Shown: positions 45,621-54,766 of the stretch, piece after piece
Layout of the letters: every line of letters starts with the position of its first letter
How positions within the stretch are numbered: the first letter of the stretch is position 1
Assembly (NCBI GenBank): GCA_947646735.1
Contig: CANTFK010000836.1
Span: 186,001-250,000, forward strand
Direction: 5' to 3'
Length of the DNA stretch: 64,000 nucleotides
From: Peronospora farinosa
Lineage: Eukaryota > Oomycota > Peronosporomycetes > Peronosporales > Peronosporaceae
Translations under genes and position numbers: made by a program
Notes under the pieces: model-generated
The model's input: only the letters and a program-made list of their open reading frames with translations
Told to the model about the DNA's origin: nothing
Database searches by the model: none

Positions 45621-46079
45621 TGTAATGGGGCACCCTCCGACTATACTGATTACAGTATAGTCTACTTCCACTGATTACAGTGAAAGCAGGTGCCTCAATT
45701 ACCTCTCTTACACAAGAGGCAGAGGAAGCTTTACTTCTAAACAAACGCTTAGAAGTAGAGGAAAAAAACTGTATTTAATATAGTTAACTATCTTAATAAA
45801 ACTAATCTGTTATAACCTATGTTAACTATATTAAACTACAACTATGTATGTTGACAGCTTGCCCTCCACTCATTGCGCGCGTCCATCGGTCATTGGTCAG
45901 CGCGTTGGTTGATCTGATGGCCCATATCAACCAATGAGAGGGCATCTCCAACTTCAAGGAGATCTAGGAACAATATTATTAGAAAAGGTAATATTGTCAA
46001 AATATTATTAGTTATAATAATATTTTTGTTGACACTTCATATAAGTGTCAATATTATGTAACGAGCTCACCCCGTTACA
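45621..46079 (-). repeat. Element D 3' LTR and polypurine tract
   Basis: On the plus strand it starts TGTAATGGGGCACC and ends CACCCCGTTACA. Near the start two hairpins with the same loop follow each other: CTATACTG-ATTA-CAGTATAG, then CACTG-ATTA-CAGTG. On the minus strand a run of ten G (46083-46091 region) forms the polypurine tract directly before the LTR. Confidence 0.92.
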
Positions 46080-46127
46080 TCACCCCCCCCCTCAACCAAC
46101 AGTCACATTAGTGACTGTTTAGTGACG

Positions 46128-47895
46128 ATGGGAAAGGAGAACTTGTTGAATTTTCTTTCATTCAACAATTACGCTATGACAAAGTCAATGCGCGTCGCTG
46201 CTAAGGCAGCCAAGAGCTCGGCTGCACGCCTGTGTGCAGCCGCTACTGAGGCTTCACAGCCTCAGCCAGCAGACACTAATGTGTCTGCTGGAAGTCAACA
46301 TCAGCCTGCAACGCCTGTTGCAGGTTCACGTAGCGCTTTGCCACGTGAAGATGTTGACCCAGAGTTAGTCGTTGACTACTCTGGTGAGTCGGATCACGCA
46401 TCCGGCTCAAAGTCACCTATTCCACTCCCGGGCTCTCCCCGGGGTGATACCTCGTCGTCTAATGCTACGAAGAGGGATCGTGGTACATTGAGTGAATCAA
46501 TGTACCGTGAAATGTTCGGGTCGTCTGATGAATCAGACTACTCGCCAAACGAGTCGAAGGATAGTGACTCGGGTGGGGACCGTAAGGGTGATGTCAGTGC
46601 TTCTACTGACATCAATGCTCATAGTGTCGGTACTTCTGTTGACACTAATGCTCGTGGTGTCGGTACTTCTGTTGACACCACGCAGGAGGCTTTAGACCAC
46701 AACGTATTGCGTCTTGATCCTGATCGCAAGCCATGGATGCTACCTAAGCATCTGCTTGATCGTTGGTCTGGAAAGACCAACGAACGGTTCCCCATACCGT
46801 TGTTTGATGCGTCAAAGCTTCATGGCCTTGACGCCAGTGCGAAGAACTTTCGCACTGAGAACGATTATTACATCGATGTGTTTCTTGAACATCGATGGTA
46901 TGGCCCACACAAGAAGCGTGAGGCCGACGCGTTCCTCCAATCTTGGAACGCGTTTATCACCAACGTATTAAACGTTGGGAAAGAGGCTTGGTTTCAAAGA
47001 CTTTATGCTAGCCGCAATAAGTTTGAGAAACGAAGTACTTCCGGTGCATGCTATCGTTTGCACCGGTTATCTAGAGAGGCAGGCCTGTTATGCCTCTCTT
47101 GGGGCGACCCATGCCCGGGGTGCCTGAGCACCTCGTCAAGAGCACCTTAAGGAGACGTACCTCCTTACTGAGCCCTGGTGGAGGGCTCGCATCTCTTCTG
47201 AAATGCGTGAAGGGATTGCTACTTTGCAATCCCTTTACGAGCGCGCTGGGCGCTCGTTTTCCGATGATCCTTCACCATCGGGTGCCCCTTGTCGTACTGT
47301 TCGACAAGGCCGGGAACGTCGGCCATCAGTTGGGCCCGAGGTTCCCAGCTATCCGCCGAAGGCGGATAGCCACGCCACCGGACGAGGTAACTCGTCCGAC
47401 GTCCCTTCACCTCGCGGTGCTTTAGTAAGCGTTCCACGAGGAAGCGCTTCCCACCATGGGAGTCCACCAGCGGATGCGGTGGTGGAGGGAAAATCCTGTC
47501 TGATTCTTTCATCGAACTTGGCTGCTGAGTTAGACGGGTTTGACCGTGTAACTCGTGAGCTCCGTTGTGATGTTGATCACGAACGGGATAAGCGTCGCCG
47601 CTTAGAGGATATTGTGCGACAGCTTGGGTTTGACCATGAGAGGTCTCGGGCAAACAATGCTGTCGCACTATTGGAGAATGAACGGCGAGTTCATTCTCTG
47701 AGTAACGAGCTGGCGACAGCTCGTCAGGAGATCGTCCAATATCATGGGAAGATCTCATCTCTACACGACCAGATATCGAATCTGGTTCGTGACAACAAGA
47801 ATCTGAAGGGGATTCTTGAGAGTAATGGCTATCTTCGTCGTTCGAAGAAGCCGCGTACTGAACGTACGGACGAAGACGTCCCACGTAAAACGTAG
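46128..47895 (+). pseudogene. Element D antisense gene, overlapping the end of pol
   Basis: ATG 46128 lies 48 bp inside the 3' LTR on the opposite strand to gag-pol. The frame is open to 47150, then changes near 47131-47150 and continues to 47895. The N-terminal part is Ala/Ser-rich and acidic (VDPELVVDYSGESD; MYREMFGSSDESDYS, which resembles KRAMFGTSDSETES in element B). A globular middle (RKPWMLPKHLLDRW, YYIDVFLEHRWYG, FLQSWNAFITNVL) and EPWWRARISSEMREG follow. The C-terminus is a coiled coil (ELRCDVDHERDKRRRLED, RRVHSLSNELATARQE, SSLHDQISNLVRDNKNL) and a basic tail. Bases 47219-47895 code on both strands. Role unknown. Confidence 0.7.
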
Positions 47896-48430
47896 GATGC
47901 GTACGCATCCTGCGTGGCAACTCGATCGTGTATGCGTTGCCTAGGCAGCGCAATACACGAAACGGGCAGATGTACTTGGGCAACAATTTATTGCTGCCCA
48001 CGTTAGTCACTACATGTTTAGGTAGGTTTACTGTTGACAGTAAAACTAAATCACCTTCAATAAATGTATGAGCATTTGCCCTTCCATTATTGTCTGCGTT
48101 TCGCTGTTGCTTATCCACCGCTTCTGCGATGGAGTCTTGCACGAAACGGACTACCGCTTCACGAGTCAGCAGGTAATCCTCAGCTGACTTCGTTGCAGTG
48201 CATTGTGAATGCACTGCAGAGATATCGGTTACTAATTCAGTGAGAACATTACTGCTCTCGCTTGTGATACCTCGAACGATGCTGATATCTTCAGCATCGT
48301 TATCAGTAAGAGCGTCATCGCTCTTACTTTCTTCCTCTTCACCGAAGTTGAATGGCACGACTTTGGTTACTTTTGCGTCTACTATAACGTCGTCGCGTGA
48401 CGAGCAAGAGCCAGATTGGTTCTCGCTCAA
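47219..48430 (-). pseudogene. Element D integrase C-terminus, linker and chromodomain
   Basis: This open frame of 403 codons has an acidic start, then the SH3-like region (FIEGDLVLLSTVNLPKH, KYICPFRVLRCLGNAYTI, THPTFYVGRLRPYV), a Ser/His-rich linker of about 110 residues and a chromodomain (KRFLVERLLKHREVKGR, YLVRWRGYPPSADSWEP). It is out of frame with the integrase core by a small indel at 48427-48430. The linker and chromodomain lie opposite the antisense coiled coil. Confidence 0.85.
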
Positions 48431-49122
48431 GCGAGTCCCTCCCCCCTTAAATTAGAGTCACCCTCTACTAAGGTGGGGACACGTGGATGGCGAAGGCCAT
48501 TTACGTAGAGCGGTGTATGCGTCGTGGAATCATTCACGGAGTTGTTGATGGCGAATTCGACCATCGACAAGAGCTCACTCCAACTCGTAAACGAGTGGAC
48601 GTACCCTCGAAGAATCTCTTCGAGGACGCGATTGGCGCGTTCAGTCTGACCATCAGTTTCTGGATGGTCAGAAGTAGACATTGTGAGCCGTGTTCCAAGT
48701 GTTTGGAACACGGAACGCCAAAACTCAGCCGTGAACCGGGGGTCCCTATCGGACACAAGTTCACGGGGTAAACCGTGCAATCGATAGATTGTATCGATAA
48801 ACACCCGAGCACAGCCCTCTGCTGTGATCGACTCAGGTACAGCAACAAGATGTACCATCTTGCTGAACCTGTCGACAAACACGAGAATACCATTATTCCC
48901 GTGAGCGTCTTTAGGAAACCCAAAGACGAAGTCCATTGATACGGACTCCCAGCACTCTGCCGGAACAGGTAGAGGCTGCAATGGTGCACGGAGTGAAGGA
49001 CTAGGCTTCACTCGTTGACACACCTCGCAAGCACGCACGTACTTGCGCACAAACTTACTGGCGTGGCCAGTAAAAGTCGCGACTGACCGTGAGGTAAGTC
49101 TTCTCACGGCCGCGATGCCCAC
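48427..49122 (-). pseudogene. Element D integrase core
   Basis: It includes the second half of the zinc-binding part (RACEVCQRVKPSPS) and the full DDE core: Asp in SMDFVFGFPK, Asp in VSDRDPRF, Glu in DGQTERANRV, followed by GLRHPRVPTLV. The first 15 or so residues are out of frame; the true sequence continues from the frame ending at 49055 (SGHRGREKTYLTVSRDFYWP). Catalytic residues are intact. Confidence 0.85.
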
Positions 49123-49666
49123 TTATTGGTGCATCGTGACATTCAAACATGATCCGTAACCTGAGATCATGTTGTGGCGGTACAACGACACGCCTCGTGT
49201 CGTTGTTGACGGCTGTGTAGTACAGTAAGCCGTTCCGCTGGGTGTATCGATCGAGAGAAGATCGATACATGGCAGGCAAGCGCTTCTTAGCTTGCGGGAA
49301 TGGGTCCTTGAGGTACTCCATCAGGCGTACAAGATCATTATCTTGTGCGCATGCCATTCTAATGTCGTCGAGTAAGCTCGACGACAAGACGCTGGTACTC
49401 AGCGTGGCGACAGTGGTGTTCACATCACTGTCGGATTGCACAGTAGGCTCTAGGTCAGGCCGACGTGAAAGAGCATCGGCGACGACGTTAAGTCGTCCCG
49501 ATTTATACTCCACGGAGAAGCTGTACTCCGCGAAGAACGACAACCATCTCGCCATTCGTTGCGAGAGGTGTGGACTATTTACAGCCGTGCGTAGTGACGC
49601 ATGGTCTGTATATACAATGAACGGTCTATCTCCTAAGAGATAGACACGAAACCTCAGCCAGTGCAA
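49055..49666 (-). pseudogene. Element D RNase H end and integrase start
   Basis: It contains the second half of RNase H (FIVYTDHASLRTAVNS, NVVADALSRRPDLEP), the connecting region and the start of integrase (HDAPISGHRGREKT). Frame changes at about 49650 and 49070 separate it from RT and from the integrase core. Confidence 0.83.
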
Positions 49667-50723
49667 ACTTCATGGCAAGGAGTTCCTTGTCATGCACCGG
49701 GTAATTGCGCTCGGCCGGTTGCAGCTGACGCGATTGGTAACAGACGACACGCTCTGCGCCGTCTTTATCATATTGCATCAGTGCACAGCCGATTGCAAAA
49801 GCACTGGCATCACAGACCACATGAAATGGTTTGTCTTGGTCTGCAATCGCCAATATTGGCGATTGCATCAAGCTTTGCTTGATACGTTTAAAGGAACGCT
49901 GACAGTCAGCGTTCCAATTCCACTTTACAATTTTCTTGAGTAAACAAGAAAGATGTACTGTCATTTCGGCGTAATTGCGCGAGTACTTGTGCAAGTACGC
50001 CGCTAGCCCAAGGAACTTCCTTAGTCCCTTGACATCGACTGGCACTGGCCAGTCGGTGATCGCCTTGACCTTCTCTGGATCAGGGCGTACGCCGTTCTTT
50101 CCGACGATGCACCCAAGAAGTGGTATTTCGCTAGCTGCGAATATACACTTCTTGAGGTTGGCGTACAACTTATGCTCGCGCATAAGTGTAAGAACCTTAC
50201 GAACGTGAAGTCTATGGACTTCCACGTCTGTTTTCCCGTACATAGCCCGACTATGGACGAACACATCATCGAAGTAACTCGGTGCGAATTCGCGCACCGG
50301 TCTCAATAGATGTGAAACACATCTATTGAATGTGGCTGGTGCATTACTAAGCCCTTGCGGCATCACCAACCATTCCCAGAGCATACCACTGGGAGTGCTC
50401 ACTGCTGTGTACGGGATGTCCCGTTCACGCATTAGGATCTGATAGAAACCATCCATCAGATCCATGGACGAAAAGATGGTACTCTTAGACATACCATCTA
50501 TGATTACGTCCTTTCTCGGTATCGGCGTTTGCGCCGGTATCGTTGCAGCGTTCAACTTGTTGAACGCGTGTACAATCCGCCACCCTCCTGTGGCCTTGCG
50601 CACACAGAAGATCGGAGAGCTGTGAGGTGAAGTTGACTCCCTCACATGGCCCGCTGCTAGTCGATCGGCAAAGAACTTGTCGATCGCCTCGACCTTTTCC
50701 CGCGGCAGTGGCCACTTCTTCAT
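49626..50723 (-). pseudogene. Element D reverse transcriptase and RNase H start
   Basis: This open frame of 365 codons holds the whole polymerase domain (KKWPLPREKVEAIDKFF, IPRKDVIIDGMSKST, SSMDLMDGFYQIL, MPQGLSNAPATFNR) with the intact catalytic box SYFDDVFVHSR. The thumb (FLGLAAYLHKYSRNYAE) and the start of RNase H (VVCDASAFAIGCALM, PVHDKELLAMKFAL) follow. It is the best-preserved RT of lineage I in the window. Confidence 0.88.
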
Positions 50724-51605
50724 GACACAATTTTTTGTGCCAAAAACAAGGTCGATATCGTGTCGATTACCTTAATCCTTAGGCAACTAGCACGGAACGG
50801 ATTCAGGGAATACATCCTTGAATTCGACCAAATCCTTGTACAAAGGATTTGACTTCAGCGACTCCCAGGATTGCGATGTATATCGCTCAATTCGAGTCTT
50901 CTCATCAAGGACACTCTCGTCCATTGATGAGCTGCTGAGAACCCGTTCGTTCTCGGCAAAAACTGTTGCTGACCGAATGTCAGTCATGTACTCGTCTTCT
51001 GCGACGAGCACACAAATCTGCTTGACTTTGCCACTACGCAGATCACGCAAGAACCTTTTAGGTTCTAGCGTAGGCAACTGAGTTATCTCCGAAGTTAACT
51101 TCGGAGGCGCGATCAGATCAAGCGTATAAGCGCCTACGTTTGATCCGTCATTAACCAAGACGTTCAACGTCTCGGTTACTTCCTGGGGACTTATTCCCGC
51201 AGGCTCGATGGAACTTGTTCCATCGACTTCCTTTAGCTGTGGTGGCGCAACCTCAGCGAGATCCTCTACGATCAACTTTCCAGTTGATCTAGGATTACCG
51301 TGTTGCCGCTTCTGGGCAACCGGTTTACTCTTCGGTGAATGCTGCCCTCTAGGCGAGCATTCATGTCCCGGTCCACTCGACTTATTCGAGAGGTGGACCT
51401 TCGGCGCTACCTGTGCTTGTTCACAGCCACCGGCCCCTTTCTCCACAGTGTGGCTGTCTGTCACACTGAGTTCTTGTGCAGTCGCACTAACGACCGAATC
51501 ACAAATGAGGCCATCACACTCACTCGTAGTACATTCACAAGCTTGTGAACGCTCCAAGACGTTCATCAGATGGCCATCTGAGGAACAAGCGGCAGGCATC
51601 TTCAC
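50724..51605 (-). pseudogene. Element D protease-RT linker
   Basis: A mostly open, acidic linker (50787-51605) ends in PLYKDLVEFKDVFPESVP, which matches YDVLWKHRDVFPAEVP in C. Two stops just downstream (about 50765-50786) precede HDIDLVFGTKNCV, the lead into RT. The first residues connect to protease through a frame change near 51605. Confidence 0.75.
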
Positions 51606-52068
51606 GGTTCGATGCTACCAGCTGACCCATGGCTCGTACCTTCTGAGCCAGGTAATCCTAGGATGACATTAAATTTGTCATCCAGATCAAGTACGATGAA
51701 ATCATCATCGTACTTTTTGCCTTCAAGCGTGTAGTGAATTCCCACTACACGTTTCTTTACTGTTACGGATGCGCCCGTTGCAAGGCGCACCGTCATCCTC
51801 GTTGGAGGGGTCTCGCGCTCAACATATTTGAGCCTACGATCATCTAGCGATTGGCGTCGAACAAAGTTGTTCGAAGCCCCACAATCAACTAGGGCGCGAA
51901 GTGACATGTTCTTTGTCACTTCGATCTTCAATGTGATGAGGGATACCTCATCACTGGGAGCGGCAACACACAGTGACTGTGTGTTGGGAGCAACCTTCGT
52001 CAAGAGTCCCGCGAACTCTCTTGACGTTGCTGGATCAGTAGGGCGCTCCGCCCCTACTGACCCCGACC
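51602..52068 (-). pseudogene. Element D protease
   Basis: In the -1 frame relative to gag the reading starts inside the frameshift region (SVGAERPTDPATS) and continues to the active site ALVDCGASNNFVRRQSL (Asp 51884-51886). Cys stands where Ser or Thr is usual. It ends in NVILGLPG followed by a frame change. Upstream of VAPNTQ the frame is open through the hairpin, as expected for a product made by -1 frameshifting. Confidence 0.8.
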
Positions 52069-52075
52069 GTTTTTT
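52036..52075 (-). promoter_or_regulatory. Putative -1 frameshift signal at the gag/protease junction (D)
   Basis: AAAAAAC (52075-52069, minus strand) lies in gag phase A_AAA_AAC, the strongest known class of slippery site. Nine bases later CAGTAGGGG (52059-52051) pairs with the 3' arm GCCCTACTG (52044-52036). The gag stop TAG is at 52054-52056 inside the 5' arm. After a -1 slip the next codon is CGG and the frame leads to the protease. Confidence 0.72.
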
Positions 52076-53244
52076 GATGGTCCACCACGTTGTTGCGATT
52101 TCGCAGCAACGTGGGACCCACGTCTCTGGCCCTTCTTGGCAGACGGTCGATCGTCACTCCCAGTGTTACGAGACACTGGGCGTGGGGCGCTACACTCATA
52201 AGCGTAGTCGACCAACTTCTGACAGCGATTGCACTTTTGCAATCGCTTGTACCCTGGAGAGCGAGGTTGCTCGCTCTCTACATAGGAGAGGTCCATTGGT
52301 TCTGGACCTCCGCCCTCCTGTCGCCTCGGTGGACGATAGGACCCCGAGTGGACGTGAGCCTGTTGCAGGCTAAATTCCTCCTGTTCCGCTGCAGAGATCG
52401 CTTGATCCAGCGGTTCTAGTTCCAAGCGGAACAGGTGGGTCTTGACAGGACCATCTGTCAGACCCTTGATGAACACAGTAACCTGCGTGTGTTCATCGAT
52501 TGGGTTCAGTACGATACAGCTAACGAGGTATCGTACGTGTTGGGCGTAAGCGTGTATATCACGCTTACCCTGTTTCAAATCCAGGAGCTCAGCCGAGCCC
52601 TGAATTCGGCGCGAGGCGGTTCAAAAGTGTGTTTGAGCCGCGCCTTGAAGACGTCATACGTTGGGAAAACGTATGGGTCGTGCAGTTTGAGCCCTAAGGC
52701 CCAAGCTTTGGCACGTCCTGCCAAGTTCGACATGGCGAACTTGACCTTCATCGCATCGTCATCGATGCGACGAGCCTCAATGGCATCGTCGAGCTCGACG
52801 AACCATCTCAACAAGGAGTCGCTTTCGACTGCCTTGTACTTGGAGACATCAATCTTCAAGGACTCGGGTCGACATATACACGTCACCCCGGTAGCAACAG
52901 CACTAGCCTGCTGTTGTTTTTACAGTTCAGACTGTTGAGCACCCTGCTGCATCAACAAGTCAGCTTGTTGAGCACCTTGCTCTTTCAACAAGTCTACCTG
53001 TTGAGAACCTTGCTCCTGTAGCAAAAATGAGTTTCATTACGGCTTCGTCAATATTATATTGTATGAACTTGGCGATGGTTGCATGTTATTCGTCTTCACT
53101 AAGAGAAGGAGCAACATGGCATTAGAGGCAGAGGGGGTTGCCGATGTGTTCAGCCATACGCTGAACCGCATTCCATTCGAGGTCACTCAAATGGCGGAAG
53201 TCATCACGCGTTGCGTGATGACGTTCATCACCCGCTGATTCCAT
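52054..53244 (-). pseudogene. gag: Element D gag
   Basis: ATG 53244 begins MESAGDERHHATRDDFRHL. A TAA after about 40 codons is followed by three 33-bp repeats coding for QGAQQADLLMQ-type helices, another stop, and the capsid part (52575-52886: LLRWFVELDDAIEARRI, NLAGRAKAWALGL, FPTYDVFKARLKHTF). A shift near 52578 leads to 52054-52578 (TVFIKGLTDGPVKTHLF), a knuckle CNRCQKLVDYAYEC in which Asp replaces the zinc-binding His, and a basic end (KKGQRRGSHVAAK) to the TAG at 52054. Confidence 0.82.
52925..53023 (-). repeat. 33-bp tandem repeat in D gag, three copies
   Basis: On the plus strand the unit TTGAGCACC...CAACAAGTC starts at 52935, 52968 and 53001, spacing exactly 33 bp. It encodes 11 residues of the type EQGAQQADLLM, a helical heptad-like repeat in the N-terminal half of Gag. 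Confidence 0.85.
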
Positions 53245-53291
53245 AGCGGGTGGTGCGGTGGTCGCTGAACGGACCACGAAGTGCTACCAGG

Positions 53292-53756
53292 TGTAATGGG
53301 GCACCCTCCGACTATACTGATTACAGTATAGTCTACTTTCACTGATTACAGTGAAAGCAGGTGCCTCAATTACCTCTCTTACACAAGAGGCAGAGGAAGC
53401 TTTAACTTCTAAACAAACGCTTAGAAGTAGAGAGAAAAGAAAAACTGTATTTAATATAGTTAACTATCTTAATAAAACTAATCTGTTATAACCTATGTTA
53501 ACTATATTAAACTACAACTATGTATGTTGACAACTTGCCCTCCACTCATTGCGCGCGTCCATCGGTCATTGGTCAGCGCGTTGGTTGATATGATGGCCCA
53601 TATCAACCAATGAGAGGGCATCTCCAACTTCATAGGAGATCTAGGAACAATATTATAAGAAAAGGTAATATTGTCAAAATATTATTAGTTATAATAATAT
53701 TTTTATTGACACTTCATATAAGAGTCAATATTATGTAACGAGCTCACCCCGTTACA
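53292..53756 (-). repeat. Element D 5' LTR with PBS
   Basis: It mirrors 45621-46079. On the minus strand it ends CATTACA at 53292; CC follows and then TGGTAGCACTTCGTGG (53289-53274), the primer binding site. Confidence 0.92.
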
Positions 53757-54126
53757 TGTGTGGTGCGTATGATTAAGAAAATTTAAGACTGAGCTATAGT
53801 TAATGAAATATAATTAAATATAAACTTAACTACTGATTGGCTATATATATAGATCGGATACGCGACTCTTTAGAAGCGTATCCTATCGCATGAACTTAAA
53901 TCTAGATTTAAGATCGCAACTGACGTCCTTCTGAGACGTCGCGATGCCTAGCTTCAATTAGCGTCATCCCTTCCATGTGAATCCATAAATGGATATCACA
54001 TTCACAAGGGTGGATCACGTTGGTGTATCGCACCCAAGTGACAGGTCAAAAGTAATCATGGATACTTTTAGACCAAACATTAAGTATATTACTTTATGTT
54101 TACGTGTAACTAGATGCCCTGTTACA
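53757..54126 (-). repeat. Family C LTR fragment
   Basis: On the minus strand it starts at 54126 with TGTAACAGGGCATC and runs for about 370 bases, up to the AAATTTGCTAAACACC region, then breaks at element D. Its orientation is opposite to the C-family LTR on the other side of D (45063-45620). Confidence 0.85.
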
Positions 54127-54766
54127 AGCTAGCTAGGATATAACGAAACAAATATCAATCTCTTTTTTGCATTTAAATTGTGTTTGCTATTGTTGTTCCA
54201 TTTGTTTAACTTCTAACAGACTCAAGTTCAGATGGGATTACTATTGCTACAAAGTATAGCGGAGCTACACAGCTTTCAAGTCAGAGGAAGACTTATAGGC
54301 TAAAAGATTCTTAATTTATAGAACTAATAAAAGGTTACGAATTTTAGTCAACTTGTTTTAAGGAACTAATCAAACGTCTACGAAGTCTATCCGTTCTAAA
54401 GACCTGGAGGATACTTCTTCAGTCAACGGGGAATTTCTGGTGAAAGGCTGGCTGGGGCGGCGTGTCAGGCCTGTAGCGACTAGCGTGTCTGTCGGCGTGT
54501 GAAGTGCCTCATATAGCTAAAACAAAGATCAAAGGAGTGATTGGGTGCGAGTTAGTTTTTCCGTGGTGGCGGGTTAGCCTTTTTTCCATCATGCGTTATA
54601 ACCGTAGTTTAAACCGTAATGACATGGCGACCATCACTCCTGATTATATCATGTGGCTCACGTAAAATGTATCCCCCTTCCAGTGAAAACCAGTCATTTT
54701 TGGACCTCGCATAATAATCGAAAGCCCAACGAAAAAGTCGAGGAGTTAAAAAGACTGTAGGAAATT
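54127..54766. other. Transposon/host border with a relic family A LTR
   Basis: Bases 54228-54385 are a degraded, reverse copy of the 3' end of the element A LTR (GTATAGCGGAGCTACACAGC against GTGTAGCGGAGCTGCACAGC, and AGGAACTAATCAAACG). The remaining sequence has no gene and leads up to eIF3L. TCATTTTT at 54694-54701 resembles the oomycete initiator motif YCAYTYY and lies about 70 bp before the start codon. Confidence 0.55.
54694..54701 (+). promoter_or_regulatory. Candidate initiator element of the eIF3L gene
   Basis: TCATTTTT fits the YCAYTYY initiator described for oomycete promoters and is followed by GGACC. It lies 66-73 bp upstream of ATG 54767. The motif is short, so chance is possible. 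Confidence 0.35.

Larger units (their letters stand above)
45621..53756 (-). mobile_element. Element D, complete Ty3/Gypsy element
   Basis: This 8.1-kb minus-strand element has its 5' LTR at 53292-53756 and 3' LTR at 45621-46079, about 97-98% alike by eye. The order on the minus strand is PBS, gag, frameshift signal, protease, linker, RT, RNase H, integrase, chromodomain; an antisense gene overlaps the end of pol on the plus strand. RT (YFDD) and the integrase triad are intact, but at least six frame breaks are present. No target duplication is visible (GAGTG left, TGTGT right), and C-family LTR pieces of opposite orientation flank it. Confidence 0.9.

Noticed and set aside
45414..45674. Plus-strand open frame in the C2 3' LTR, also at 37963-38175
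   Set aside because: It lies wholly in the LTR, is Ser/Arg-rich from the dyad sequences, and other LTR copies do not keep it open.
46081..46095. Run of ten C as a possible G-quadruplex
   Set aside because: It is one single run next to the LTR, exactly where the polypurine tract of a minus-strand element must lie.
52054..52056. Stop-codon readthrough at CAG-TAG-GGG instead of frameshifting
   Set aside because: In A, C and D the zero frame after TAG meets another stop within 9-17 codons, while the -1 frame leads to the protease; a heptamer at constant distance fits frameshifting better.
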